This document shows, one piece after another, positions 8,924 through 18,210 of a stretch of DNA of 64,000 nt. The stretch's first letter is position 1, and every line of letters begins with the position of its first letter. The stretch is from Thalassolituus oleivorans MIL-1 (lineage in GTDB: Bacteria; Pseudomonadota; Gammaproteobacteria; Pseudomonadales; Oceanobacteraceae). The stretch spans positions 3,802,001-3,866,000 of the forward strand of contig NC_020888.1 in the NCBI RefSeq assembly GCF_000355675.1, given 5' to 3'. The notes beneath the pieces were generated by a model. That model was not told the DNA's origin. It worked only from the letters and a program-made list of their open reading frames with translations, and did not search any database. A program made the translations under genes and the position numbers.

Positions 8924-9331
8924 GTGAGCGCCACAGACAGCAACACTAGTAAAATTCGTATCGATAAATGGCTTTGGGCTGCCCGTTTTTTTAAAACGCG
9001 CGCGGCAGCAAAAACGGCCATCGATGGCGGCAAGGTTCATTTCCAAGGTCAGCGTTGCAAAGTCAGCAAGACCGTAGATGTCGGCGATAAACTGACCATT
9101 CGCCAAGGTTTCGACGAAAAAACCGTGGTAATAACTGGGCTATCCGAACAACGACGTGGGGCACCAGAAGCTCGACTACTCTACGAAGAAACACCAGAAA
9201 GTATTAAACAGCGGATCGATAAAGCGGAAACTCGCCGCATTATTAATGCCGCCGGCATGGCACCCGACCACAAACCCAACAAAAAAGAGCGACGAGATAT
9301 CAGTCGCTTTAAGCAAAGACAGGATTACTAA
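8924..9331 (+). CDS. hslR: Ribosome-associated heat shock protein Hsp15
   Basis: Small basic RNA-binding protein of 135 residues from the GTG at 8924, preceded by TTGGAG; an in-frame TTG at 8900 would add eight residues but has no ribosome site. An S4 domain starts right away (KIRIDKWLWAARFFKTRAAA, then GGKVHFQGQRCK), followed by a lysine/arginine-rich C-terminal tail, as in E. coli Hsp15. Hsp15 binds stalled 50S subunits carrying nascent chains after heat shock. The stop is two bases before the hslO start, the conserved hslR-hslO arrangement. Confidence 0.92.
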   Translation: MSATDSNTSKIRIDKWLWAARFFKTRAAAKTAIDGGKVHFQGQRCKVSKTVDVGDKLTIRQGFDEKTVVITGLSEQRRGAPEARLLYEETPESIKQRIDKAETRRIINAAGMAPDHKPNKKERRDISRFKQRQDY

Positions 9332-9333
9332 AC

Positions 9334-10191
9334 ATGAGCCATCCTTCCGGCAGCGCCGATTTATTGCAACGCTTTAGCTTTGATAGCACCGATATTCGCG
9401 GTGAAATCACGCATTTGCACAGCAGCTATCAAGATGTACTCAAGCGCCACCAGTACCCGCCTCTCATTGCCACCGCCGTGGGCGAACTCATGGCGGCAAC
9501 CGCCCTACTGAGCGCTAACCTAAAATTTGCTGGGCGCCTGACCTTACAAATACGCCTTGCGGGTAATGTGTCACTACTGCAAGCGGAAACCAACGAACAG
9601 GGGCAACTGCGAGCCATCGCTCGTTATGACGAAGATGCTGCCGCCACCGAACTCCAGCTAGAAAATGGCCAATTCATTATCACCATAGAGCCAGAACAAG
9701 GGCAGCGCTATCAAGGTATTACCGCCATCGAAGGTGGCAATATTGCTAGTACGCTAGAAGAATACTTCGTGCAATCCGAACAACTCGACAGTCGCTTTTG
9801 GCTGGTTTGCAAAGACGGCATTGCTGCCGGTTTTATGCTGCAAAAAATGCCCGGAACAGACAGTCATGATACCGATGCTTGGGATCGAATTGGCCATCTA
9901 GCGAGCACGATAAAGGATGAAGAGTTGCTGCATCTAGACAACGCAACGCTATTGCATCGCCTGTATCACGAAGAACAAGTGCGACTCTACCCCGAATCGA
10001 CACTGTCGTTCTTCTGCACCTGCTCAAAGCCACGCACAGCTAATGCACTGCATCAATTAGGCTATGCCGAACTGGACGAAATACTCAAAGAAGCTGGCAA
10101 AATTTCGATTACTTGTGAGTTTTGTCAGCAGGCTTATGCCTTTGAACGCCCTGAAATTGAAGAGATGTTCCCTGAAAGACATCCTCATTGA
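9334..10191 (+). CDS. hslO: Redox-regulated chaperone Hsp33
   Basis: Cytosolic holdase chaperone of 285 residues (E. coli 292). The C-terminal redox switch is intact: C228-x-C230 (FFCTCS) and C261-x2-C264 (ITCEFCQ), the four zinc-binding cysteines that form disulfides under oxidative stress and activate the chaperone. The N-terminal part shows the Hsp33 fold segments SSYQDVLKRHQYPPLIATAV and GNVSLLQAETNEQGQLRAIA. Two bases separate it from hslR, so they are almost certainly co-transcribed. Confidence 0.95.
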   Translation: MSHPSGSADLLQRFSFDSTDIRGEITHLHSSYQDVLKRHQYPPLIATAVGELMAATALLSANLKFAGRLTLQIRLAGNVSLLQAETNEQGQLRAIARYDEDAAATELQLENGQFIITIEPEQGQRYQGITAIEGGNIASTLEEYFVQSEQLDSRFWLVCKDGIAAGFMLQKMPGTDSHDTDAWDRIGHLASTIKDEELLHLDNATLLHRLYHEEQVRLYPESTLSFFCTCSKPRTANALHQLGYAELDEILKEAGKISITCEFCQQAYAFERPEIEEMFPERHPH

Positions 10192-10302
10192 CATACAAAG
10201 TCTAATAAAATCAGTAACTTCCAACGCATAGACTGATTAATGAACAGGGGGCTTAGCGTGAGTCAGATTTTCTGGCATAATTGCGGGCCTTCGATTCTAG
10301 AT

Positions 10303-10325
10303 TTGCCCTTGTACCCTCAGGGCAA
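10303..10325 (+). promoter_or_regulatory. Inverted repeat in the pckA leader
   Basis: TTGCCCT and AGGGCAA form a perfect 7-bp stem around a nine-base loop, about 70 bases upstream of pckA, in the 201-base gap after hslO. It could be an operator or an RNA hairpin in the leader; there is no U tract. The rest of this gap has a TTGACA at 10189-10194 without a well-spaced -10 box. Confidence 0.3.
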
Positions 10326-10392
10326 CATATAGAGATTACTGCGTGCGGCCATAAGCCACACCCGATTAATGAGGACCCCTCTGGGCACCGAT

Positions 10393-11928
10393 ATGACGAC
10401 TGTTTACACCGACTTATCCACACCATTTTTGGTAGAACAAGCGATTCTGCGTGGCGAAGGCCAATTGCAGGACAATGGCGCACTGGTTGTAGAAACTGGT
10501 GCTCGTACTGGCCGCTCGCCAATGGACCGCTACATAGTTGAAGAGCCGAGCAGCAAAGACGCCATCGACTGGGGCAACATCAACCGCCCATTCGACGCCG
10601 ACAAGTTCGACGCCCTTTGGGAGCGAGTGGAAGAGTATCTGTCGCAGCACGACAGCTTCGTTTCTCATGTCCATGTAGGTTCTGATTCACAACATTACCT
10701 GCCAGTTAAAATGACCACTCAGACTGCTTGGCAGAACCTGTTTGGCCGCAACTTGTTCATCCGCCCAGAAAGCTACAATAGCTCTTCTAAAGAAGAGTGG
10801 CAGATTTTGAACGTGGCTGGTTTTGAATGTGTACCTGAGCGTGACGGCACCAACTCTGACGGTTGTGTGATCCTCAACTTCGCTCAACGCAAAGTATTAT
10901 TAGCTGGCATGCGTTACGCCGGTGAAATGAAAAAAGCCATGTTCTCTGTACAAAACTTCCTGTTGCCAGAAAAAGACGTGCTACCAATGCACTGCTCTGC
11001 CAACGTAGGTGACGACGGCGACACTTGCTTGTTCTTCGGTTTGTCAGGTACTGGTAAAACCACCCTATCTGCTGACCCAGAGCGTTACCTAATTGGTGAC
11101 GACGAGCACGGCTGGGGCAAAGGCACAGTATTCAACATCGAAGGTGGCTGCTACGCAAAAACCATCGACTTGTCTCAGAAAAACGAACCCATCATTTGGA
11201 ACGCGATCAAGTTTGGCGCCATCGTTGAAAACGTCGTAATCAACGAAGCTCGTACTGCCGATTACACCGATGTCAGCCTGACTGAAAACGGTCGTTGTGC
11301 GTACCCACTTGAGCACGTAGAAAAGCGCGTTGCAGAAAACAAAGGTGGCGAGCCAAAAGCGGTTATCTTCTTAACTTGCGATATGACAGGTGTTCTTCCT
11401 CCAGTGTCAGTACTGACCAAAGAACAAGCGGCTTATCACTTCCTAAGTGGTTACACAGCCCTTGTTGGTTCTACTGAAATGGGTGGATCTAAAGGCCTTA
11501 AGTCGACCTTCTCTACTTGTTTCGGCGCACCATTCTTCCCACGTCCAGCGGGTGAATACGCTGAATTGTTGATGAAGCGTGTTACTGAATTCGACTCACA
11601 AGTGTACCTAGTAAACACCGGCTGGACTGGTGGTGCTAACGGCGCAGGCGGCGAGCGTTTCTCTATCCCAACCACTCGTGCCGTGATCAGTGCTATTCAA
11701 ACTGGCGCGTTACGCGATGCGGAAACTGAGACTCTTCCAGTGTTCGGCTTGAACGTACCTAAAGCCGTTAGTGGTGTAGACACTCACCTGTTGAACCCAA
11801 TCAATGCTTGGGGCGACGAAGCAAAATGGACTGAAGCGGCAAAAGGTTTGGCAGCTCAGTTCACTGCAAACTTTAAGAAATACGATGTATCTGATGCCAT
11901 CGTAGCTGCAGGTCCTTCAGCAGAATAA
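10393..11928 (+). CDS. pckA: Phosphoenolpyruvate carboxykinase (ATP)
   Basis: Gluconeogenic enzyme converting oxaloacetate and ATP to phosphoenolpyruvate, CO2 and ADP. From the ATG at 10393 the protein has 511 residues and begins [20 protein letters not shown], which aligns with the Pseudomonas enzyme (about 513); an ATG 24 bases upstream gives eight extra residues and cannot be excluded. The P-loop GLSGTGKTT (residues 216-224), kinase-2 IGDDEHGW, the substrate-binding MHCSANVG and [14 protein letters not shown] are all present. A strong hairpin terminator follows directly, so it is probably a single-gene unit. Confidence 0.95.
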   Translation: MTTVYTDLSTPFLVEQAILRGEGQLQDNGALVVETGARTGRSPMDRYIVEEPSSKDAIDWGNINRPFDADKFDALWERVEEYLSQHDSFVSHVHVGSDSQHYLPVKMTTQTAWQNLFGRNLFIRPESYNSSSKEEWQILNVAGFECVPERDGTNSDGCVILNFAQRKVLLAGMRYAGEMKKAMFSVQNFLLPEKDVLPMHCSANVGDDGDTCLFFGLSGTGKTTLSADPERYLIGDDEHGWGKGTVFNIEGGCYAKTIDLSQKNEPIIWNAIKFGAIVENVVINEARTADYTDVSLTENGRCAYPLEHVEKRVAENKGGEPKAVIFLTCDMTGVLPPVSVLTKEQAAYHFLSGYTALVGSTEMGGSKGLKSTFSTCFGAPFFPRPAGEYAELLMKRVTEFDSQVYLVNTGWTGGANGAGGERFSIPTTRAVISAIQTGALRDAETETLPVFGLNVPKAVSGVDTHLLNPINAWGDEAKWTEAAKGLAAQFTANFKKYDVSDAIVAAGPSAE

Positions 11929-11945
11929 TTTGCTGCTAAGCCTGT

Positions 11946-11974
11946 AAAAAAGCCCCGCCATGCGGGGCTTTTTT
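11946..11974 (+). terminator. Rho-independent terminator of pckA
   Basis: AAAAAAGCCCCGC, a short CAT-containing loop and GCGGGGCTTTTTT form a near-perfect GC-rich stem with flanking A and T runs, 17 bases after the pckA stop. The symmetry would also let it work in the other direction, but no minus-strand gene faces it. Confidence 0.9.
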
Positions 11975-11988
11975 GTGGGTGAAAGATC

Positions 11989-12088
11989 TGTAGGAGCGAC
12001 TCAACGAACGCTTTTTGTTCGTAGTCGCGACGCTATTTCACCCCATTGTTCGTCACTGCTCGCTGGCGCTCTCGGAGTAACTCCTACA
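11989..12088. repeat. 100-bp imperfect palindromic element (REP/BIME-like)
   Basis: The element is bounded by TGTAGGAG at its left end and the exact reverse complement CTCCTACA at its right end. Inside are a smaller hairpin (CGAACGCTTTTTGTTCG flanked by AGCGACT/AGTCGCG) and a GC-rich right half. The TGTAGGAGCG head is the one seen in Pseudomonas-type REP sequences and also in the repeat cluster at 27.7 kb. It fills the gap between the pckA terminator and tex. No transposase is nearby. Confidence 0.6.
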
Positions 12089-12181
12089 AAGGAACAGTGA
12101 CGACCGCCGCAAATCACCTATAACAAGCCCACCCCATTTTTCGCTATACTCCCTCCACGTTTTTTCGCTTTAGAGAGTGTT

Positions 12182-14524
12182 ATGAGTCACGCAGATATTG
12201 GTCAACGCATCGCTACTGAACTAGGTATTCGTCCACAGCAAGTTACTGCCGCTGTGGCTTTGTTAGATGAAGGCGCAACCGTGCCGTTTATTTCTCGTTA
12301 TCGTAAGGAAGTCACAGGTTCATTGGATGACACTCAGTTGCGTAATCTGGAAGAGCGTTTGCGCTATCTGCGCGAGATGGAAGATCGCCGTATCTCTATC
12401 CTCAAAAGCATTGAAGAACAGGGCAAGTTAACGCCAGAGTTAGCGCGTGAAATCGACAGCGCCGATACTAAGACCCGTCTTGAAGATTTATACCTGCCCT
12501 ACAAACAAAAGCGCCGTACAAAAGGCCAGATTGCAATCGAAGCCGGACTACAGCCGCTTGCCGATGGCGTGTTCGAAAACCCGAATCTTGATCCAGAAGC
12601 CGAAGCAGCGAAATACATCGACGCCGAGAAAGGCGTTGCCGATGCCAAAGCGGCGTTAGATGGCGCTAAGTACATTCTAATGGAACGCTTTGCTGAGAAC
12701 GCGAATTTACTGGCTTCTTTACGCCAGTTTATGCAGCAAGAAGCGACTCTATCGGTACGTATGGTGCCGGGCAAAGAACAAGAAGGCGCTAAGTTCGCCG
12801 ATTATTTTGAACATGACGAAGCGCTTAAAAACGTACCGAGCCATCGTGCTCTCGCTATTTTACGCGGGCGCAATGAAGGCGTTTTAACCTTCAGCCTAGT
12901 GACTGGTGACCCCGAAGACAAACTCGCCGCCAGCCCGTGTGAAGCCATGATTGCCGATCATGTTGGTGTAAAAAACCAAGGTCGTGCCGCCGATAAGTGG
13001 CTATCGGAAGTGGTGAAATGGACATGGCGCATCAAGCTGCTCACGCATTTAGAAACCGAGTTAGTAGGCAACCTGCGTGAACGTGCCGAAGAAGCCGCAA
13101 TCAAAGTGTTCGCCGACAACCTGAAAGACTTACTTTTGGCTGCTCCAGCCGGGGCAAAAACCACCATTGGCCTCGACCCTGGTATGCGCACCGGCGTTAA
13201 AGTTGCGGTGGTTGATGCCACCGGTAAAGTATTGGACCACTGTGCGATTTACCCAACGCCGCCGCAAAATAAAATTGCTGAATCCGGTGCCATCCTGCTG
13301 GCATTGATCCAAAAGCATAATGTTGAATTAATCGCGATTGGTAACGGTACCGCCAGCCGCGAGACCGATAAGTTTGTCGGCGATATGCTCAAGCAAGCAG
13401 GCTTAAAAAACGTACAGAAAATTATGGTGAACGAAGCTGGCGCATCGGTTTATTCCGCTTCTGAACTCGCATCAAAAGAGTTCCCAGACTTAGACGTCAC
13501 GATTCGGGGTGCCGTATCGATTGCTCGACGTCTACAAGATCCATTAGCGGAGCTGGTGAAAATCGAGCCTAAGTCGATTGGGGTCGGCCAATATCAGCAC
13601 GATGTGAACCAAAGCCAACTGGCACGTACACTAGACGCCGTAATCGAAGACTGTGTGAACTCAGTCGGTGTGGATTTGAATACCGCATCGGTGCCGCTGC
13701 TGACTCGCGTGTCCGGTTTAAATAGCACCTTAGCCAGTAACATCATCGCTTTCCGCGATGCCAATGGCGCCTTTAATAGCCGTAGCGATCTGAAAAAAGT
13801 CCCACGCCTAGGCGAAAAGACCTTTGAACTGGCCGCTGGCTTCTTACGCATAATGAATGGTAAAAACCCGCTCGATGCTTCGGCGGTTCACCCTGAGTCT
13901 TACCCGCTGGTGAAAAATATCGCGCATAAATTCTCCCGCGATGTCAGCAGCTTGATTGGCGATGGCAGCTTCTTAAAGTCAGTGAATGCCGCTGAGTTCG
14001 CGACCGAAAGCGCTGGTGTAATCACCATTCAAGATATTCTTAACGAGCTAGAAAAACCGGGCCGTGACCCACGCCCAGAATTCAAGTTCGCGCAGTATCA
14101 AGACGGCGTTGAAACCCTCAATGATCTAAAGCCAAACATGGTGCTTGAAGGCGTTATTACCAACGTTGCCGCTTTTGGTGCCTTCGTCGATATCGGCGTA
14201 CACCAAGACGGCCTCGTGCATATCTCTGCGCTGTCGGATACGTTCGTCAAAGACCCTCGTGATGTGGTCAAAGCCGGTGATATCGTCAAAGTGAAGGTGA
14301 TGGAAGTGGATATTCCGCGCAAGCGTATCGGCTTGTCCATGCGCATGAGCGACGACGCTACAGAAAAAGCCAACGAAAAAACACCGGGCGAGCGTCAAGG
14401 GCAACGCAATCCGCGCGGCCAACAAAGCCATAAGCAATCCACCAGCTTTGCTGATAAAAACAGCAACGGCCAAGGTGCGATGGCAGGGGCCTTAGCGGCG
14501 GCTTTCGCCAAAGCGAAGAAGTAA
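12182..14524 (+). CDS. tex: Tex family RNA-binding transcription accessory protein
   Basis: Cytosolic nucleic-acid-binding protein of 780 residues (E. coli YhgF 773). In order: an N-terminal Tex helical region, with [20 protein letters not shown] at about 35-54; a YqgF/RNase H-like domain near 325-460 ([18 protein letters not shown]); helix-hairpin-helix segments near 490-560 ([19 protein letters not shown]); and an S1 domain near 650-720 ([17 protein letters not shown]). The tail after 725 is low-complexity and basic. Tex is linked to transcription fidelity and expression of certain toxin genes; its exact molecular role is still unclear. pckA-tex-gshA order recalls P. aeruginosa. Confidence 0.93.
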   Translation: MSHADIGQRIATELGIRPQQVTAAVALLDEGATVPFISRYRKEVTGSLDDTQLRNLEERLRYLREMEDRRISILKSIEEQGKLTPELAREIDSADTKTRLEDLYLPYKQKRRTKGQIAIEAGLQPLADGVFENPNLDPEAEAAKYIDAEKGVADAKAALDGAKYILMERFAENANLLASLRQFMQQEATLSVRMVPGKEQEGAKFADYFEHDEALKNVPSHRALAILRGRNEGVLTFSLVTGDPEDKLAASPCEAMIADHVGVKNQGRAADKWLSEVVKWTWRIKLLTHLETELVGNLRERAEEAAIKVFADNLKDLLLAAPAGAKTTIGLDPGMRTGVKVAVVDATGKVLDHCAIYPTPPQNKIAESGAILLALIQKHNVELIAIGNGTASRETDKFVGDMLKQAGLKNVQKIMVNEAGASVYSASELASKEFPDLDVTIRGAVSIARRLQDPLAELVKIEPKSIGVGQYQHDVNQSQLARTLDAVIEDCVNSVGVDLNTASVPLLTRVSGLNSTLASNIIAFRDANGAFNSRSDLKKVPRLGEKTFELAAGFLRIMNGKNPLDASAVHPESYPLVKNIAHKFSRDVSSLIGDGSFLKSVNAAEFATESAGVITIQDILNELEKPGRDPRPEFKFAQYQDGVETLNDLKPNMVLEGVITNVAAFGAFVDIGVHQDGLVHISALSDTFVKDPRDVVKAGDIVKVKVMEVDIPRKRIGLSMRMSDDATEKANEKTPGERQGQRNPRGQQSHKQSTSFADKNSNGQGAMAGALAAAFAKAKK

Positions 14525-14643
14525 TCTAAAACGAACTGTTCCTGCCATGGGTTAATAGACTTCATGGCAGGCGCAATTATCGCTTACGTGTACAACCGCC
14601 TTTCCCTATAATCGCCAAAACCTGATGCATTCCCGAGGCGACT

Positions 14644-16206
14644 TTGGCGACCTACAACGACCTACTGGCTCAATTGAGTCTTCCTACAAATCTCCCACTT
14701 CTTACCCAGTTAAACCGAGGTATAGAAAAGGAAGGCTTGCGTGCATCCAATCAGGGAATCATCTCCCAAACGCCACATCCTAAAGGATTAGGCTCCGCAC
14801 TAACGCATCCAAGCATCACCACGGATTATTCCGAGTCGCTGCTGGAATTTATTACCCCAGTCATGGCCAGTGCCCATGAAGCTCATGCTTACCTCGATGT
14901 AGCTCATCGTTTCGCCTACAGCCAAATGGATGCTGAAGTCATTTGGCCAAGTTCTATGCCGTGTATTCTGCAAGGCGAAATGAGCATTCCGATTGCGTAT
15001 TACGGTAGTTCGAATCTCGGCCAGCTCAAGCATGTTTATCGTCATGGTTTATGGCACCGCTATGGTCGCACGATGCAATGCATTGCCGGTATCCATTACA
15101 ACTTCTCATTACCGGAAGAATTATGGCAATTAATTGCCAAGGCGGAAGGCAAGGAAGCCAATCAGACCTACATATCAGCGGGTTACCTGCGCTTAATTCG
15201 TAACTTCCGGCGCTACTCTTGGTTGTTGATCTATTTGTTTGGTGCCTCGCCAGCCGTTTGCTCCAGCTTTTTAGCTGGTCGCAAACACACACTCGATACG
15301 CTCCATCAACACACCTTGTATGCGCCCTACGCCACGTCGTTGCGTATGAGCGACCTTGGCTACCAGAATAATGCGCAATCAGAACTGACCGTCTGTCACA
15401 ACTCTTTAGCGCGCTATATCGAAACCTTAGGGGAAGCCATTTCCGTACCAGTTGCAGCGTATGAAGCGATTGGCATGCAAGATGAGACAGGCCAATACAA
15501 GCAGCTGAATACCAACTTGCTGCAAATCGAAAACGAATTTTACAGCGATGTACGTCCTAAACGTATTGGACCATCTGGAGAGAAACCGTTGGAGTCCCTG
15601 TCTCGAGCTGGAATTCAGTACATTGAAGTGCGCTGTACCGATGTGAATCCATTTATGCCGGTAGGTATTGATATTCCACATATGCAATTCATGGACGTGT
15701 TCTTAACATGGTGCGCCTTGCACGACAGCCCGAACATTAGCGATGCTGACTGTGCACAGCTAAAGGACAACCTGCAAAGCACGGTAATGGAAGGCCGACG
15801 TCCTGGGCTAATGCTAAAACGCGACAATACGGAAATATCTCTACAAGCATGGGGCATTGAATTAATCGATGACATGATGGCGTTAGCAGAGAAATTCGAC
15901 CAAGCGCATAGCTACAATTTCCACTTGGATTCACTATACCAACAGCGCCTCAAGTTGGTGGATAGTAGCCGCACACCGTCAGCGCAGGTGCTGGCCGCTT
16001 TGATTGATACCGGTAAGGAATTTAGTGAACTAACCTTGGATCAAGCATTGCAGCATCGTAAGACTTTATCTGAACCTCTGGGCGTTACAGTGCGCCAGCA
16101 ATGGACAGCCATGGCACAGGAATCATTGAGCAACCAGCGTGCACTTGAGGAAAACGATAACCTACCGTTTGAGCAATACCTAAAAGAGTATTTAAAGCGC
16201 GACTAA
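14644..16206 (+). CDS. gshA: Glutamate-cysteine ligase (class I)
   Basis: First enzyme of glutathione synthesis: ATP-dependent joining of glutamate and cysteine. 520 residues (E. coli 518). The start is a TTG with GAGG about seven bases upstream; no ATG or GTG is better placed. Family markers include LNRGIEKEGLRAS near 23-35, TDYSESLLEFITP near 61-73, GLWHRYGRTMQCIAGIHYNFS near 134-154, QIENEFYSDVRPKR near 290-303 and YIEVRCTDVNPFMPVGID near 326-343. It ends at a bidirectional terminator facing the FliL-like gene. The weak TTG start may keep expression moderate. Confidence 0.95.
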   Translation: MATYNDLLAQLSLPTNLPLLTQLNRGIEKEGLRASNQGIISQTPHPKGLGSALTHPSITTDYSESLLEFITPVMASAHEAHAYLDVAHRFAYSQMDAEVIWPSSMPCILQGEMSIPIAYYGSSNLGQLKHVYRHGLWHRYGRTMQCIAGIHYNFSLPEELWQLIAKAEGKEANQTYISAGYLRLIRNFRRYSWLLIYLFGASPAVCSSFLAGRKHTLDTLHQHTLYAPYATSLRMSDLGYQNNAQSELTVCHNSLARYIETLGEAISVPVAAYEAIGMQDETGQYKQLNTNLLQIENEFYSDVRPKRIGPSGEKPLESLSRAGIQYIEVRCTDVNPFMPVGIDIPHMQFMDVFLTWCALHDSPNISDADCAQLKDNLQSTVMEGRRPGLMLKRDNTEISLQAWGIELIDDMMALAEKFDQAHSYNFHLDSLYQQRLKLVDSSRTPSAQVLAALIDTGKEFSELTLDQALQHRKTLSEPLGVTVRQQWTAMAQESLSNQRALEENDNLPFEQYLKEYLKRD

Positions 16207-16220
16207 GTGATTAATTGCTC

Positions 16221-16262
16221 AAAAAAAAGCCGCTGCCATGAAAATGACAGCGGCTTTTTTAT
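16221..16262. terminator. Bidirectional terminator between gshA and the FliL-like gene
   Basis: AAAAAAGCCGCTG-CCAT, a short A-rich loop and ATG-ACAGCGGCTTTTTT form a long stem with A and T runs on its two sides. The two flanking genes converge on it, so it can end both transcripts. Confidence 0.88.
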
Positions 16263-16281
16263 AGTTACAGTGCGACTTTAA

Positions 16282-16725
16282 CTAGTTCTGCACGACAAAA
16301 TTACTGAAATATAAGTCGTCGATATACGGCATACCCTCAAGCTGTTCCATCACCGCTCTCACCTCATCGAGTGCTAACTTGCGTAGCTGCTCTCGCCCTT
16401 GGGAACTATTCATAATCTCTGATTCTTGGGCACTAAACATCATCACTAAATTATTGCGAAGATAAGGTTTGTGCTCACTCACTTTGCCCGCCGCCTCAGC
16501 GCTGGATACCTTTAACGCTACTTCCGTACGCAAATATTTCATCCGTCCCGTGCTGCCATAATTCACCACAAATGCAGGCTCCATGTAGATATACCGCGTT
16601 TGCGGTCCTGCAGCCTCCCCCTCGCCTTCTGCCGCATCTACTGCCGCATCTTCGGCCCAAGCCAGTGGCGACATCATTGCCGCGATAGTTAAGCCACACC
16701 ACAACCATACAGCACGCCAATTCAT
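16282..16725 (-). CDS. FliL-like secreted protein, orphan
   Basis: 147-residue protein with a signal peptide ending at about residue 24 (SPLAWA followed by EDAA). The mature part has the FliL pattern: YMEPAFVVNYG, MKYLRTEVALKVSS, YLRNNLVMMFSAQ and the C-terminal IDDLYFSNFVVQN. True FliL proteins keep the N-terminal helix as an inner-membrane anchor beside the stator; here the small residues before the acidic stretch suggest cleavage and release to the periplasm. No flagellar gene is in the window. Orphan FliL-like genes occur in related gammaproteobacteria, so the name should not be read as proof of a flagellar role. Confidence 0.75.
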   Translation of the reverse strand: MNWRAVWLWCGLTIAAMMSPLAWAEDAAVDAAEGEGEAAGPQTRYIYMEPAFVVNYGSTGRMKYLRTEVALKVSSAEAAGKVSEHKPYLRNNLVMMFSAQESEIMNSSQGREQLRKLALDEVRAVMEQLEGMPYIDDLYFSNFVVQN

Positions 16726-16882
16726 GCATATCTCCTGTTATTTGTCTGCGAGCCGAGGAACCCTTCCTCTCTCTCCAAGTCTGTATTTAGCTTAGACCAG
16801 ATAACCGCCTATGAAAGTCACAACAAACGCTGTGATACACTGCGGCAATAATTCATTTTGTACGTTTGGAGTACACCAAGAC

Positions 16883-17419
16883 ATGACGTCCTCTTCGACC
16901 CAAACAGGCTTATTGCCATTACACCCAACACTGCTGAGCATTGGTTATCTCGTAGGTTTTTTATCCTGCGTTGGTTTACTGGCAGCGGCTTACTACTTTG
17001 AATACGTACTCTATTTGGACCCTTGCCCTTTGTGCATCATGCAGCGCATTGCCACTCTGGCGATTGGTTTAGGCTGCTTAGCGGCGTTTTTTACCCGTAA
17101 CGGCAAGATTTCACACCTGATCGCCTTAGTCTTTATTTTAGCCTCTGCCATCTTTGGTACGTGGGTGGCGGATCACCATGTTTGGATTCAAGGGTTGCCT
17201 GCCGATCAAGTTCCTTCGTGCGGAACCAGTTTGGAATACATGATAGAAACTCTCCCTCTCAATGAGCTCATCACGACGATGCTGCGGGGCAATGGCAGTT
17301 GTGCCGACGTCGTTTGGAGTTTTTGGGGCTTGAGCATGCCCGAGTGGACCCGCATTTGGTTTTTCGGTTTTGTCGTTGCTGCAGTAGTCGCCTTAGCGAG
17401 CACATTAAAGCGTCGCTGA
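16883..17419 (+). CDS. dsbB: Disulfide bond formation protein B
   Basis: Inner-membrane quinone reductase that re-oxidises DsbA. The start at 16883 (MTSSSTQTG) gives 178 residues, the normal length, and has TGGAG upstream; an in-frame ATG at 16811 would add 24 odd residues. Four membrane helices are visible, with the periplasmic CPLC motif in DPCPLCIMQRIATL and the second cysteine pair in VPSCGTSLEYM and GNGSCADVVW. The WSFWGLSMPEW segment is also typical. The dsbB-rsd order matches the dsbH-algQ pair of Pseudomonas. Confidence 0.92.
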   Translation: MTSSSTQTGLLPLHPTLLSIGYLVGFLSCVGLLAAAYYFEYVLYLDPCPLCIMQRIATLAIGLGCLAAFFTRNGKISHLIALVFILASAIFGTWVADHHVWIQGLPADQVPSCGTSLEYMIETLPLNELITTMLRGNGSCADVVWSFWGLSMPEWTRIWFFGFVVAAVVALASTLKRR

Positions 17420-17440
17420 GACACTTTAAGCCACGAATTC

Positions 17441-17471
17441 CGCCGGAGCCGCATCGTATGCGCCTCCGGTT
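17441..17471. repeat. Inverted repeat between dsbB and rsd
   Basis: CCGGAG-CCGCAT and ATGCGCCTCCGG form a GC-rich imperfect stem of about 12 bp, with one mismatch and a tiny loop, about 20 bases after the dsbB stop. There is no T run on either side, so a terminator role is uncertain; it may be an mRNA-end stabilising hairpin. Confidence 0.35.
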
Positions 17472-17529
17472 CACATCAACACAAGCACAACACCCCCAAA
17501 TTTCAAGCAAAAAAACTGAAAAAAGCTGC

Positions 17530-17559
17530 TTGCGCCAGCCATTTTAGCGCGCCTATAGT
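17530..17559 (+). promoter_or_regulatory. Probable sigma-70 promoter of rsd
   Basis: TTGCGC at 17530-17535 and TATAGT at 17554-17559 are separated by 18 bases, about 70 bases upstream of the rsd start codon. Four of six bases match each consensus box or better. It implies rsd has its own promoter rather than depending only on dsbB. Confidence 0.5.
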
Positions 17560-17628
17560 GTCTTCAAACAAAGATGATAATCGTGCCAATCTGCCGATTG
17601 TGAGAAAAAGACATTTAAGGGGAAAACC

Positions 17629-18102
17629 ATGTTAGAAGAATGCAAATCAGCTAAGGAACGTTGGGGCGGAGTTCATCAGTTAATTGATAACTGGCTAAAT
17701 TCTCGTCAATCACTGATCGTTGTGTTCTGCAACTTATCAGCCAGCAAACCGCTATCAAACGAAGAACCACTAGGTACGACCATTCAGAATTTTTGCGAAA
17801 TGATGATGGACTACTGCTCTGCAGGGCATTTTGAAATCTACGAACAACTCATCAACGAAGCAAAAGAATACGATGATGGTGGCTTAGATCTAGCCAACAA
17901 GTTGGTTCCACGCCTTGATGCGCTCACTACCCAGTGCGTTGATTTTAACGATACCTACGACAAACATTGCAGCCTAGAACAGCTCGGAAAGCTTTCCGAA
18001 GACCTGTCCGCGATGGGCGAAAACCTGGAAGAACGTTTCCAGCTTGAAGATCAGCTTATTGAGCGTCTGCATAATATTCACCGTGAACTCGTGACCGAAT
18101 AA
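17629..18102 (+). CDS. rsd: Anti-sigma-70 regulator Rsd/AlgQ
   Basis: 157-residue cytosolic helical protein with the family N-terminus MLEECKSAKERWGGVHQLID and the conserved ELIV-like segment SLIVVFCNLS. The rest (YDDGGLDLANKLVPRLDALT, DTYDKHCSLEQLGKLSEDLS) keeps the pattern of E. coli Rsd and P. aeruginosa AlgQ. Rsd binds region 4 of the housekeeping sigma factor and holds it away from core RNA polymerase, favouring alternative sigma factors; AlgQ also influences alginate genes. AAGGGGAAAACC precedes the ATG. The adjacency to dsbB fits the Pseudomonas arrangement. Confidence 0.92.
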   Translation: MLEECKSAKERWGGVHQLIDNWLNSRQSLIVVFCNLSASKPLSNEEPLGTTIQNFCEMMMDYCSAGHFEIYEQLINEAKEYDDGGLDLANKLVPRLDALTTQCVDFNDTYDKHCSLEQLGKLSEDLSAMGENLEERFQLEDQLIERLHNIHRELVTE

Positions 18103-18210
18103 GCCAAACGTCACATCGGCGTCTACACTGTAAAGATTATCTAACCATGATAGATAGCGGTGCTTGATAGCACCGTCTTCTTTCAGTGAACCGATCACGG
18201 ACGAAACGCC

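Noticed and set aside
10189-10220. TTGACA upstream of pckA as a full promoter
   Set aside because: No acceptable -10 box at 16-18 bases; left as an unassigned region.
16282-16725. Start of a flagellar gene cluster
   Set aside because: No other flagellar gene is present on either side; dsbB and gshA flank it.
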